Of a DNA stretch of 64,000 nt, positions 27,584-36,741 are shown piece after piece. The number at the start of each line of letters is the position of its first letter. Within the stretch, counting starts at the first letter, position 1. The notes beneath the pieces were generated by a model. That model had not been told where the DNA came from and did not search any database. It saw nothing but the letters and a program-made list of their open reading frames with translations. Source of the DNA: Salinibaculum sp. SYNS191 (GTDB taxonomy: Archaea > Halobacteriota > Halobacteria > Halobacteriales > Haloarculaceae); contig NZ_CP147838.1 in assembly GCF_037338445.1 (NCBI RefSeq), positions 2,356,001-2,420,000 on the forward strand, given 5' to 3'. The position numbers and the translations under genes are program-made.

Positions 27584-28978
27584 ATGCAAGAGAGTCCGTT
27601 GCTGCAATCGAGCCCTCCCGTAGCAGCCGCGTCGTGTCGGTTCGCCAGCTACTCCGGCCAGCGATGGGACGTGACGACCGGCGGGACCGGACACCCACCC
27701 AGTTCGACAGCCGGTCCCGCCGACGAGCAGTCGAGCGCTCCCGGGGAGTCGGATGCCTCCCACGGCGACCTCTCGACGCAGTCCGTGCCGAGACGGAACC
27801 TGCTTCCCGCGGCCGACGGCCTGCGGGAGGACACTGACCGCCAGGTTCTCGTCGTCGGCGACGGAATCGTCGGACTGGCTCTCACCCACCTCCTCCGGCG
27901 GGCAGGCTACGACCCGCTACTCGTTGCACCCCCCCGTCGGGAGGAGACACATCACATAACCTACCTGTGGCCGCCCGCGGGGCGGCTCCTCGCCGCGCTC
28001 GGCCTCGGTCAACTGCTTCGCAGTCAGGGGACCGTCGTCGACAGCGTGACAGTACAGTCCGCGGACGCGGGGCAGGAACACACCACAGTCGCACCGGACG
28101 AGCGGCCCCCGGGGCGGTCCCCGGCAGTCCTCTTCCCGACCCGGCGTCTCCGTCGGGCTCTCGAGGAGCGCCTCCCCGACGGACAGAGACGGCAGGACCG
28201 GACTGTCACGGCCGTCGAGCGGCGTGACGGCGGCCTCGCGGTCGAATTCGGCGACGGCATCGAGGAGTGGTTCGACCTCGTCGTCGCCACCGACCGCCCG
28301 CGCACGTCGTTTCGACCCCCCGGAACGGAACACTCCGAACCCGCGGCGCTGACCCACTGCGAGTTCCACGTCGAGGGGGAGACTCTCGACGGGGGGGCCC
28401 TTCGGGACCGCTGGCTCGGGGACGCTCTCGTCCAGCGGACGCCGTGTCCGACGGAGTCGGGAACCATCCTCGGGCTCACGACTCCCCGTCACGACCTCGG
28501 GGCAGTCGTCGACGAGGTCGGGGACGTGCTGGCGGATTCGGAGCGGGCGGCGCTCGATGTGGACCGGGCCAGGACCGGTCCGGCGACGGTCCGGCAGGCT
28601 CGCTTCCCCGAGAGAGACGCCGCCCGGTCGCGGTGGGGCGCTGACCGCGTGGCGTTTTGCGGCGATGCGGCCTGGCCCGTGGCCCCCGCCAGCGGCTTCG
28701 GGGTGTCGTTCGGACTCGAAGACGCGCTCGCGCTGGTCTCGGAGTTGACCCGTGACCATCCCGCCGTCGCGAACGTCGTCGACGCCTACGCGGCCCGACG
28801 GAGCCGCCGGGTCACGACAGTCCGACGGCGAGCCGAGACGGCCCGACAGGACCACGCGTATCCGGTCTCGCAGGCGCTCGCGTCACCGCTCGGGACCGTC
28901 GGCGTGCTCCGGACGGTCGCCCTCGGTCCGGTGCTCGATTCAAGGCTGGGGTCGCTCCAGCGGGACGGATTTCGGTAG
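27584..28978 (+). CDS. FAD-dependent monooxygenase (UbiH/PHBH-like)
   Basis: A 464-residue flavoprotein of the aromatic-hydroxylase type. The FAD-binding GxGxxG is in VLVVGDGIVGLALTHLL (about residues 87-103), and the second FAD motif is FCGDAAWPVAPASGFGVSFGLEDALAL (about 365-391). The first 80 residues are low-complexity and unlike the family, so the true start may be later, for example the in-frame GTG near 27785. The ATG at 27584 is the upstream candidate. Substrate unknown: probably an aromatic or isoprenoid compound. Expression is probably linked to the divergent regulator. Confidence 0.8.
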   Translation: MQESPLLQSSPPVAAASCRFASYSGQRWDVTTGGTGHPPSSTAGPADEQSSAPGESDASHGDLSTQSVPRRNLLPAADGLREDTDRQVLVVGDGIVGLALTHLLRRAGYDPLLVAPPRREETHHITYLWPPAGRLLAALGLGQLLRSQGTVVDSVTVQSADAGQEHTTVAPDERPPGRSPAVLFPTRRLRRALEERLPDGQRRQDRTVTAVERRDGGLAVEFGDGIEEWFDLVVATDRPRTSFRPPGTEHSEPAALTHCEFHVEGETLDGGALRDRWLGDALVQRTPCPTESGTILGLTTPRHDLGAVVDEVGDVLADSERAALDVDRARTGPATVRQARFPERDAARSRWGADRVAFCGDAAWPVAPASGFGVSFGLEDALALVSELTRDHPAVANVVDAYAARRSRRVTTVRRRAETARQDHAYPVSQALASPLGTVGVLRTVALGPVLDSRLGSLQRDGFR

Positions 28979-28993
28979 GTCGACGCCGGGGAC

Positions 28994-31900
28994 TCACGTG
29001 TCGTCGTCGAACAGCAGGCTGAAGATCTTCTTCTCGGCGAGTCGCAGGTGTTTGTTCAGCGTCGGCTGCGTGATGTCGAGTCGCTCCGCGACGTCGCTGC
29101 CGTCGTTGTCGCGCGGCCACTCGAAGTAGCCCGCCGAGAGGGCGGTCTGCAGCACCTCGAACTGCCGGTCGGTGAGTTCCGTCCGGACCTGCTCGCTGAG
29201 TTCCGCCGGCGTCCGGTCCCGCGTTCTGTGCTGGCGTCTGGCGACGAGTTCGACCGACGGCGCGACCACCTGTAGCCGGTCGACGAACGAGCGGACGTCG
29301 GCCTGCTGGGGCACCTCCACTGCGATGGTCGTCTCCTCGGGGGTCGCCCAGGCGTCCCGCAGCACACCGCCGTACTCGGCGAGTGGGGAGCCGAACCAGT
29401 CGTCAGTACGGACCTCGACGAGCGTCGCGGAAGACTCGTCGGCGACAACGTCGACGGACCCCGGCAGCGTCCGTTCCGCGATTTCGCCCGCGGTGTCGGG
29501 CGCGTCGCCCTCGAAACTGAAGTAGACGCTCACGGGGCCATCCTGTCTCGCGACGGTCCGTTCGTGCCTGACGCGGCAGTCGGCGGCGTCGGCCGCCCGG
29601 GCGAACGGGAGCGAGTCGCCGGCGCCGCGAAACTCCAGTTCGACAGTCTCGTCGGACTCCAGCGCGCGCCGCCGTTCGATTGCCGCCAGCGCGTTCGCAA
29701 TCGAGGTGCCGAGCTGTGCCAGCACGTCCTGCTCGCGGTCGCCGAAGGCGTTGGGTGAGTCGGTCCCGACGGTCAACACGCCGTGGGTGATGCCGTCGTA
29801 GCTGAGTGGGACGGCACAGAGCGACTGGTACCCCTCCGCGAGACCGTGCTGTCGCCAGTCGTCGGCCAGGCCGTCGCCGACCAGCGAGTCCGCGACCCGC
29901 ACCTCGTCGGTCCGCCAGGCCGCGACCGCAGGGTGGGGGTCCGCGCTGTCGTCCGTCGTCGAGAGGTCCATCGACGCGACGTACTGGTTCGACCCGCCGA
30001 CGACCGCGCGGGCGGTGAGTCGGTCGGTGCCGACCTCCAGACCGCCGATCCACGCGAGGTCGTACGGCCCCGAACTCGCCAGGCGCTCGCAGACCGCCCG
30101 TTCGACCTCGCGGGCGTCCGTCGCGTCCGTGATGGCAGCCTCCACCTGCTGTGTCAGGCGGGCGATCCGGTCCAGTCGCTCGGCGCGCTCCGTCTGGGTC
30201 CGGAGTTGCTCCTCCTGTGCCGCGAGCCGCTGTTGCCCCTTGAGGTGGTTGAGCGCGGCCTCCAGCGTCGCCGCCAGCATGTGCGACGCCTGGATGGTCT
30301 CCGGCGCGAGCGAACTGTCCGGCGACCCCACCAGCAAGACGCCGTGGTTCCCGAGGGCGAGTGCGCGCCACGCTTCGAGGTCGGCCAGCGCCGCCGGGGC
30401 CGCGTCGTCCGCTCCGGGGAATCCGCCCTCCCTGTTCCCGCCGTCCGGGGCGACGATGGTCCCGGTCGCGAAACTCTCCCACAGCGGGCCGTCGCCCGGG
30501 CCGACAGGGTCGGCACTGACCGCGCCCGGAATCGGGCCGGCGAGCACTTCGGGTCGCAACACGCCGTCGTCGTCGTCGTAGAGGAAGGCACCGACGGCGG
30601 GGAGGTCGAGCATCTCGGTGGCGGCCTCGACCGCCGTTCGGGTCGCCTCCGCGGGGGTGTCGGCCGTCGCGAGGTCGTCGGTCGCGTCGTCGAACGACGC
30701 CATCCGGCGCTCGCGCGCCTTGCGCTCGGTCACGTCGCGGCTGACGATCACGATTCGCGGCAACCCGCCCTCCCACGTGGTCGGGTAGTAGTCCGACTGC
30801 ACCCAGCGGACCTCCCCGTCCGGGCGCTCGATTCGGTACTCGTGGGAGTAGCTGTCGGCCGCACTGTCGTCGTCGATGTCCCTGACGATTCGATCGACGA
30901 ACGGGCGGTACTCGCCTTCGTCGTCGGGGTGGAGCGTCCCGAAGAAGCCGTCCCGGTAGTGCTCGCGGATGTCCGCCAGCGACTGCCCCCAGATATCCTC
31001 GTAGCCCGAACTCACGTAGTCCGGCGACTGCGAGGCGTCGGTGATCTCCTGTGCTCGCGTCATGAATATCGCCTCGTCGATGCGGTCGAGTATCTCGCCG
31101 AGACGGCGCTCCGTGCGTCGCTGGGCCGTCACGTCGCGCATCAGGGCGAGGTACCGGTCCTCCCCGTTGAGCGTCGCGGGGGTCGCGTTGACCTCCACCC
31201 AGCGCCGCTGGCCGTCCTTGCGCTCTATCAGCCACTCGAGGGTCCGGGGCTCACCCGTCTCCATTACCTCCCGGACGATATCCCGTGCCTGCTCGGTGGA
31301 GTACCCCTCTTCGGCGACGTTGAGCACGTCCTGTCCCTCCGAGAGCAACTCCTCCCGGTCGTAGCCCGTCAGTTCGCACATCGTCTCGTTGAGGTCGAGC
31401 ACCTCACCGGTCTCCGGGTCGTGGACCGTAATCGCGTCCGTGACGCCGTTGAATATCTGTTCGTACTCGCGCTCCCGTCGTCTGCGCTCCGTGATGTCGT
31501 GCAGGAGCGCGACGATCCGTTGCTCGCCCTCGATCTCCCCGATCTCGTGTCTCGCCCGGACCCAGACCGTCTCACCGTCCGCGGTCTCCAGGGGCCACTC
31601 GAACTCTCGTCCTCCTTCCCGGACGGACTCCCGGATCATCTCTCTGGCTTGCTTCCCGCTGGCGCCCTCGGCCGTCGCCTGGAACTCGGCGAGCGGCCGG
31701 TCGAGAAATGCTTCACGGTCGTAGCCCAGAAGCTCCGCGACCTGTTCGTTGGCGTCGACGACCTCCCCCGATTCGGGGTCGTGGATGACGATCCCGTCGC
31801 CGGCCATGTTGAAGATCTGCTCGTACTCGCGCTCGCGCCGTCGCCGCTCTGTGACGTCACGGGTCAGGGAGAGATACCGACGTTCGCCCCCTATCTCGGC

Positions 31901-34072
31901 GACGGTTCCCCTGACGTCCAGCCACTTCGTCTCGCCGTCGCTGGTTTCGAGCGCCCACTCGAACTGTCTCGGCTCCCCGGTTTCGAGCACCTCGTCGACG
32001 AGTTCCCTCGCTCGGTCCGGCGTGAACCCCTGCTCTGCTGCGCTGATGCCCTCGATCCCCAGTTCCAGGATCTCCTCGCGGTCGTACCCCAGGAGCCCAC
32101 ACATGCTGTCGTTCACGGCGACGATCTCGCCAGTCTCCGGGTCGTTGATCGTGATGCCGCCCTGGACGCCGTTGAATATCTGTTCGTACTCGCGCTCCCG
32201 TCGTCTGCGCTCGGTGATGTCGCGGTCGATGGACACGTAGCGGAGTTCGCCACCGAGTTCCACGGTCGTCCCTTTGACTTCGAGCCACCGCTTCTCCCCG
32301 TCGCTGGTCTCGACTACCCACTCGGTCTGTTGTGGTTCGTCGGATTCGACAACCTCCTGGACGAACTCGCGGGCCTGTTCCATCGTGTAGCCCTCGTCGT
32401 CTGGACTGTACCCCTCGACTCCCATGTCGAGGATCTCCTCGCGGTCGTAGCCCAGCAGGTCACAGAACGCCTCGTTGACGTCCAGTAGCTCCGCAGTCTC
32501 CGGGTCGTGGACGGTGATCGAGTCGTTGACACCGTTAAACAGCTGCTCGTACTCGCGCTCGCGGCGCTTTCGCTCGGTCACGTCCGTGTACCAGACGTAC
32601 GCCTCGGTCGCGTCGTCGGCGTCCGGATCGGTGCTGAAGTGGATAACTCTGAAGCGGAACTGGCGAATCCCGTCGACAGTCTGTCGGGGGACTTCCTTCT
32701 CCAGCGACTCACCCCGGGCAACCCTGTTACTGAGGCGCTCGTGTTCCTCGCGTTCCGCGTCCGGAACGACCGCTTCGGCGACGGTGGAGCCGACGACCTC
32801 CGCGGACGGAAACCCGAACACGTCTTCGAAGGCGGGATTGACCTCCCGAATCACCGGCTCGTCGCCCTCGAACTTCACCCGCAGCACCGGGTCGGGGTTG
32901 TTCTCGAACAGCACGGACCGCCGGTCGCGTTCGCGTTCGAGGCGGCGTTCGTACTCGTGGCGCTCGGTCACGTCCCGGGCGAGCGCGAGCACGCGGTCCT
33001 GCCCGGCGATCGTCGCCGGTGCGAGATTTATCTCCAGCCGGCGCGTCTCCCCGGCGGCGGTCCGTATCATCCACTCGACCGTCTCTGCCTCGTCGTTCGC
33101 CGCGACCCGCTGCTGTATCTCGTAGGCGCGAGCGCCGGTGAACCCCTCCGACGTGACGCTGAACCCGCCGATGTCGATATCCAGCAGCGTCTCGCGGCTG
33201 TACCCCGTCAACTCGGCCATCGGTTCGTTGACGTCGACGATCTCCTCCGCCCACGGGTCGTGAATCGAGACGAGGTCGTTGACGTTGTCGAAGATCCGTT
33301 CGTATCTCCGTTCCTGTCGCCGCCGCTCGGTGATGTCGACGGACGTCGAGAGGACGACTTCGCGCCCGCCGACGCGGACCGTTTTGAGCCGCGACTCTAT
33401 CCACCGGACCGAACCGTCGGCCGTCGTGACCGGCCACTCGACTTCGAGCGGGTCGTCCCGCTCGGCGACGCTCGATACGATGTTCGTCGACCGTTCCTGG
33501 TCGTACCCGGGGACGTCTGCGGTGAACTCGCCGACCTGCATCGAGAGGACCTCCTCGCGGTCGTAGCCCAGCAGGTCACAGAGGGTCTGATTGGCGTGCA
33601 GTAACTCCCCGGAGTCCGGGTCGTGGACGGTCACGACCCCCGCGACGTTGTCGTACAGGTGCCTGAAACTCTCCTCGGCGTGGTGGCGGTCGAGTACCGA
33701 GCGTACCCGCTCACAGAACAGTTCGGGCGATTCGGCGACGATACGCCGGGGGAGCGTCTCGGCTGCCCCTGCCGACAGCGCCTCGGTCGCGAGGTCGCTT
33801 CCCGGCTCGTCGACCAGGAACACGACCGGCATCGCCGGGCGCTCGGCCGTCCAGCGTTCGAGCAACGGGACGGCGTCGACCCCGGACGCTCCGCCGTCGA
33901 TAATTGCACAGTCCACTCCCTCCGGAATCTCGTCTGGCGCTTTCTTCCCCGCGTCGAGAGTCTCGACCGCTATCGACCGACCGCTTTCGCACTCCAGGTG
34001 CGACCGCTCCCCTGCGAGTGAGCCGTCTCCCACGAGGAGGGCAGACGCTGTTGAGGGCCCCACCGAAATCAT
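28994..34072 (-). CDS. Multi-PAS/GAF sensor with Bat-type HTH output
   Basis: A 1,692-residue one-component regulator. An N-terminal receiver-like domain (about 1-125; CAIIDGGASGVDAVPLLERW) is followed by eight PAS domains (starting near 135, 258, 385, 503, 622, 742, 862 and 983), two GAF domains (about 1118-1265 and 1295-1450), a bacterio-opsin-activator domain (about 1460-1620) and a C-terminal HTH_10 (TDRQFEVLQTALSAGYF...SDVAERLDITQPTLNKHLRLAEKKIF). No histidine kinase is present, so signals pass directly to DNA binding. PAS domains 4-7 are near-copies (REYEQIFNGV...LLGYDREE), with long DNA identity between 31447-31499 and 32168-32221. Ligands (redox, light or oxygen) are not readable from sequence. 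Confidence 0.9.
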   Translation of the reverse strand: MISVGPSTASALLVGDGSLAGERSHLECESGRSIAVETLDAGKKAPDEIPEGVDCAIIDGGASGVDAVPLLERWTAERPAMPVVFLVDEPGSDLATEALSAGAAETLPRRIVAESPELFCERVRSVLDRHHAEESFRHLYDNVAGVVTVHDPDSGELLHANQTLCDLLGYDREEVLSMQVGEFTADVPGYDQERSTNIVSSVAERDDPLEVEWPVTTADGSVRWIESRLKTVRVGGREVVLSTSVDITERRRQERRYERIFDNVNDLVSIHDPWAEEIVDVNEPMAELTGYSRETLLDIDIGGFSVTSEGFTGARAYEIQQRVAANDEAETVEWMIRTAAGETRRLEINLAPATIAGQDRVLALARDVTERHEYERRLERERDRRSVLFENNPDPVLRVKFEGDEPVIREVNPAFEDVFGFPSAEVVGSTVAEAVVPDAEREEHERLSNRVARGESLEKEVPRQTVDGIRQFRFRVIHFSTDPDADDATEAYVWYTDVTERKRREREYEQLFNGVNDSITVHDPETAELLDVNEAFCDLLGYDREEILDMGVEGYSPDDEGYTMEQAREFVQEVVESDEPQQTEWVVETSDGEKRWLEVKGTTVELGGELRYVSIDRDITERRRREREYEQIFNGVQGGITINDPETGEIVAVNDSMCGLLGYDREEILELGIEGISAAEQGFTPDRARELVDEVLETGEPRQFEWALETSDGETKWLDVRGTVAEIGGERRYLSLTRDVTERRRREREYEQIFNMAGDGIVIHDPESGEVVDANEQVAELLGYDREAFLDRPLAEFQATAEGASGKQAREMIRESVREGGREFEWPLETADGETVWVRARHEIGEIEGEQRIVALLHDITERRRREREYEQIFNGVTDAITVHDPETGEVLDLNETMCELTGYDREELLSEGQDVLNVAEEGYSTEQARDIVREVMETGEPRTLEWLIERKDGQRRWVEVNATPATLNGEDRYLALMRDVTAQRRTERRLGEILDRIDEAIFMTRAQEITDASQSPDYVSSGYEDIWGQSLADIREHYRDGFFGTLHPDDEGEYRPFVDRIVRDIDDDSAADSYSHEYRIERPDGEVRWVQSDYYPTTWEGGLPRIVIVSRDVTERKARERRMASFDDATDDLATADTPAEATRTAVEAATEMLDLPAVGAFLYDDDDGVLRPEVLAGPIPGAVSADPVGPGDGPLWESFATGTIVAPDGGNREGGFPGADDAAPAALADLEAWRALALGNHGVLLVGSPDSSLAPETIQASHMLAATLEAALNHLKGQQRLAAQEEQLRTQTERAERLDRIARLTQQVEAAITDATDAREVERAVCERLASSGPYDLAWIGGLEVGTDRLTARAVVGGSNQYVASMDLSTTDDSADPHPAVAAWRTDEVRVADSLVGDGLADDWRQHGLAEGYQSLCAVPLSYDGITHGVLTVGTDSPNAFGDREQDVLAQLGTSIANALAAIERRRALESDETVELEFRGAGDSLPFARAADAADCRVRHERTVARQDGPVSVYFSFEGDAPDTAGEIAERTLPGSVDVVADESSATLVEVRTDDWFGSPLAEYGGVLRDAWATPEETTIAVEVPQQADVRSFVDRLQVVAPSVELVARRQHRTRDRTPAELSEQVRTELTDRQFEVLQTALSAGYFEWPRDNDGSDVAERLDITQPTLNKHLRLAEKKIFSLLFDDDT

Positions 34073-34182
34073 GGGTCATACGTCTACTCCGAGAACTGTA
34101 AATATTTTGTATATTATGTGGTTGTAATTTTATCGCACCGGCGGGGAAACCCCCCGGGCCGTGCTGGAGCACGTTCAGACGG
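34073..34182. promoter_or_regulatory. Promoter region of the multi-PAS regulator
   Basis: An AT-rich stretch (gtaaatattttgtatattatgtgg, 34098-34121) provides a TATA element on the minus strand about 30-40 bases before the start at 34072. The remaining sequence is the 3' flank of the DUF3006 gene. Confidence 0.5.
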
Positions 34183-34464
34183 TCACTCCTCGTCGTCCCG
34201 CGGGAGACGACGCGAGAGGCGGTCGAAGCGGGTCTGTGCCTGTCGCCGCCGGTGTCGCGTCGCGCGCCTGTCGTAGGTCGCGTCCCGCAACGTGCCGTCC
34301 TGGAGCGTGACGTCCACCACGGCGTCGGCCCGGCGGGCGACCCGGGGGAGGCAGTCGGCGTTGACGACCAGTTCGTGGAGGTCGCCGTTGACCTCGACTT
34401 CGAGCACCGCCAGGCCGTCCTCGATGCGGTCGACGACGGCGCGGTACTGCCCGTCGAGTCTCAT
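34183..34464 (-). CDS. DUF3006-like small protein
   Basis: A 93-residue protein. The N-terminal about 55 residues (YRAVVDRIEDGLAVLEVEVNGD...VVNADCLP) match the DUF3006 pattern of a small beta-barrel; the C-terminus is highly charged and Arg-rich. DUF3006 genes often sit next to ComEC-like metallo-hydrolases in bacteria and archaea, and here the start overlaps the end of the MBL-fold lipoprotein by four bases, so they are translationally coupled. Function unknown; possibly a partner of that hydrolase. Confidence 0.8.
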   Translation of the reverse strand: MRLDGQYRAVVDRIEDGLAVLEVEVNGDLHELVVNADCLPRVARRADAVVDVTLQDGTLRDATYDRRATRHRRRQAQTRFDRLSRRLPRDDEE

Positions 34465-35858
34465 CCGTACACCTCCGTGAGGACCGGCGTCCCCGTGTCC
34501 TCGGTCACGGTCACGGTGTCACCGTCGTTGTTCCAGACCGGGCGGCCGGCGTCCCAGTACAGCGCCGTCGCGGTGTCGGTCCCGTCGCCCGTGGACAGTC
34601 GCACCCGCTCGCCCGGGTCGAGCGTGACGCCGTCGGGGACAGTGTAGACGCTGCCGGCGGCGTCGCTGACGGTCCAGCCGGACAGGTCCAGCGGCGCTGT
34701 CCCCCGGTTCTCGAAGACGAGGTACTCGTCGTCGAGGTTGGTCCGGTCGTCACCCGCCGCGTCCGCGTGGACGGTGACCAGCGCAAGCGGCTCATCGGGC
34801 GGAGTCGGTCCGCCGTCGGCGGCCACCGTCCCCACTTCCGCCGTCTCCCTGACGGTCCCGTTGGCCGCGAAGATGACCGCGACGGGCTGCAGCGGCGCGG
34901 TCGACCCCGGCACGACCGGGTCGGCCTCGCGGAGTCTCGCCGGGTCGGTCGGCGCGGTCTGCTGGGTCGCGACGGTGATGCGCTGGCCGTCGCTGGTGAA
35001 TCGAACCGTGCCGTGGGTCGCGGTCCAGTACGTGGGAATCGCGCGTGCTGCCAGCCGGTCGAGGACGGCCGCCGCCGGGTGGCCGTACGGCGACTCGTAC
35101 GAACTGGAGACCGTGGCGGCGGCCGGGGCGACGGCGTCGAGGAAGACGCCGGAGGAACTGCTCGCGCTGCCGTGGTGGCCGGTCTTGAGGACGGTCGTCC
35201 GGAGCACGTCGCCGTAGGTCTCGACGAGGTCGGCCTCGCGCTGGCGGCCGGCGTCGCCGGTGAACAGGAACTCGGCCTGTCCGTGGACGAGTTCGAGGAC
35301 GATGCTGTTCTCGTTGCGGTCCCGCCCCGCGACGTAGGGTTCGGGCGGCCCGAACACGTCGACGTCCGCGTCGGCGAAGTCTATCAGGTCGCCGGCGCGC
35401 GTCTCGTAGAGGGGGACGTCGTGGGCCTCGACGGCGTCGAGGTACCGCTCGTAGGTCCGCGTGCTCGCGGCGATGCCCGGGTCGTAGATGGCCCCGACTC
35501 CCTTCCCCTCGGTCTCGAAGGACTCGATGATGGCGGCGGTGCCGCCGATGTGGTCCGCGTCGGCGTGGGAGACGACGAGGTGGTCGATGCGGTCGATGCC
35601 GCGCTCGCGGAGGTACTGGCGGACGTACCTGCCATCGGTCGCGAAGTTGCCCGTGTCGACGAGCATGGTCTCCGTCGGGCCGACGACGAGGAGGCTCTCG
35701 GACTGGCCGACGTTGACGACGTGGACCTCCAGCGTGTCGGCCGCGGTCGCGGTCGCAGTCGCGGGTGACTCCGTCGTGTTCGACGCCAGACCGGCACAGC
35801 CGGACACGACGACCGTCGCGGTCAGACAGACGACCGCGAGCGTGCGGGGCAGTTTCAC
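34461..35858 (-). CDS. ComEC-like MBL-fold lipoprotein with lamin-tail domain
   Basis: A 465-residue exported protein. The GTG at 35858 begins a lipoprotein signal with lipobox VVSGC (Cys21). The metallo-beta-lactamase domain (about 45-300) is ComEC/Rec2-like: LVVSHADADHIGGT carries the metal-binding His/Asp, and LVDTGNFATDGRYVRQYL precedes it. The C-terminal about 110 residues form a lamin-tail beta domain (EYLVFENRGTAPLDLSGWTVSD). The likely role is extracellular cleavage of nucleic acid or another phosphodiester. Longer in-frame starts have no homologous sequence. The stop overlaps the DUF3006 start. Confidence 0.88.
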   Translation of the reverse strand: MKLPRTLAVVCLTATVVVSGCAGLASNTTESPATATATAADTLEVHVVNVGQSESLLVVGPTETMLVDTGNFATDGRYVRQYLRERGIDRIDHLVVSHADADHIGGTAAIIESFETEGKGVGAIYDPGIAASTRTYERYLDAVEAHDVPLYETRAGDLIDFADADVDVFGPPEPYVAGRDRNENSIVLELVHGQAEFLFTGDAGRQREADLVETYGDVLRTTVLKTGHHGSASSSSGVFLDAVAPAAATVSSSYESPYGHPAAAVLDRLAARAIPTYWTATHGTVRFTSDGQRITVATQQTAPTDPARLREADPVVPGSTAPLQPVAVIFAANGTVRETAEVGTVAADGGPTPPDEPLALVTVHADAAGDDRTNLDDEYLVFENRGTAPLDLSGWTVSDAAGSVYTVPDGVTLDPGERVRLSTGDGTDTATALYWDAGRPVWNNDGDTVTVTEDTGTPVLTEVYG

Positions 35859-35973
35859 ACTCCCCGTACGCCGAGCACGATAAAGACGATTCGCCCGGGG
35901 TGGTTGCGGGATACGTCCGGGTCGCCTGTCCGCGGGCGGCCGAAGCGACGCCCATCGCCCCGCACCGGTCGAA

Positions 35974-36741
35974 TCAGAACCGCTCGTAGATGTCCCGCCG
36001 GAAGAGGTCGAGTTCGGCGACCGCACCGGGCGCGTCCTGTGCGACGGCCGTCGCGACGGCGTCGGCCACGTCGTCGGTCGAGAGCACGTCCCCGGAGTCG
36101 AGTCGGTCGGCGTTGCTCCGCTCCCGGACGTCGCGGCCGAAGTCCGTCGGGACGCCCGTGGGGTTCACCACCGAGACGGCCACGCCGTCGGGACCGACGC
36201 GGCCGGCCACGCTCTTTGCGAACCCACGGAGCCACCACTTCGTTGCGGCGTAGACGGGCGTCGACGTGCTGGGGTACTTCCCCTTGTAGCTGCCGACGAA
36301 GACGAGCGTCCCGCCCGTCTCCCGCAGCGGGTCGAGCACGGCCCGCGTCGTGTAGAACGCGCCGTCGACGTTCGTCGCGCGCACGCGGCGGTACTCCTCC
36401 AGTGGCATCTCCGACAGCGGGACGTTCCGGCGCTCGCCCGTGCCGGCGTTGACGACGGCGGCGTCGAGGCGGCCGAACCGCTCCAGCGTCGCGTCGACCA
36501 GCGCCGCCACCGCCTCGGCGTCTGTCACGTCCGTTGGGACGGCGTGGACGGTGACGCCGTGGTCGTCGGCGACCTCACCGGCGACCGCGTCGAGGTCGTC
36601 CCGGCTCCGGGCGGCGAGAACTACGTCGAAGCCGTCGTCGGCGAGTCGGTGGGCCGTCGCCGCGCCGATGCCGCGGCTGGCTCCGGTGACGAGCGCGACA
36701 GGGCGGTCGGCAGTCGATTCGTCGCCCCCGTCGGCCGTCAT
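35974..36741 (-). CDS. Short-chain dehydrogenase/reductase
   Basis: A 255-residue NAD(P)-dependent oxidoreductase of the classical SDR type. Cofactor motif TGASRGIG (about 19-26), NAG near residue 98, and catalytic YAATK (Tyr and Lys near 162-166) with the Ser upstream (VGSYKGKYPS). Arg after the glycine motif (AARSRDD) suggests NADP preference. It overlaps thiM by four bases, so it is co-translated with the thiamine genes, but a role in that pathway is not established. Substrate unknown. Confidence 0.9.
   Translation of the reverse strand: MTADGGDESTADRPVALVTGASRGIGAATAHRLADDGFDVVLAARSRDDLDAVAGEVADDHGVTVHAVPTDVTDAEAVAALVDATLERFGRLDAAVVNAGTGERRNVPLSEMPLEEYRRVRATNVDGAFYTTRAVLDPLRETGGTLVFVGSYKGKYPSTSTPVYAATKWWLRGFAKSVAGRVGPDGVAVSVVNPTGVPTDFGRDVRERSNADRLDSGDVLSTDDVADAVATAVAQDAPGAVAELDLFRRDIYERF

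Noticed and set aside
29783..32488. 901-codon plus-strand open frame inside the multi-PAS gene
   Set aside because: Antisense of the PAS repeats; the repeated look of its sequence comes from the PAS duplication.
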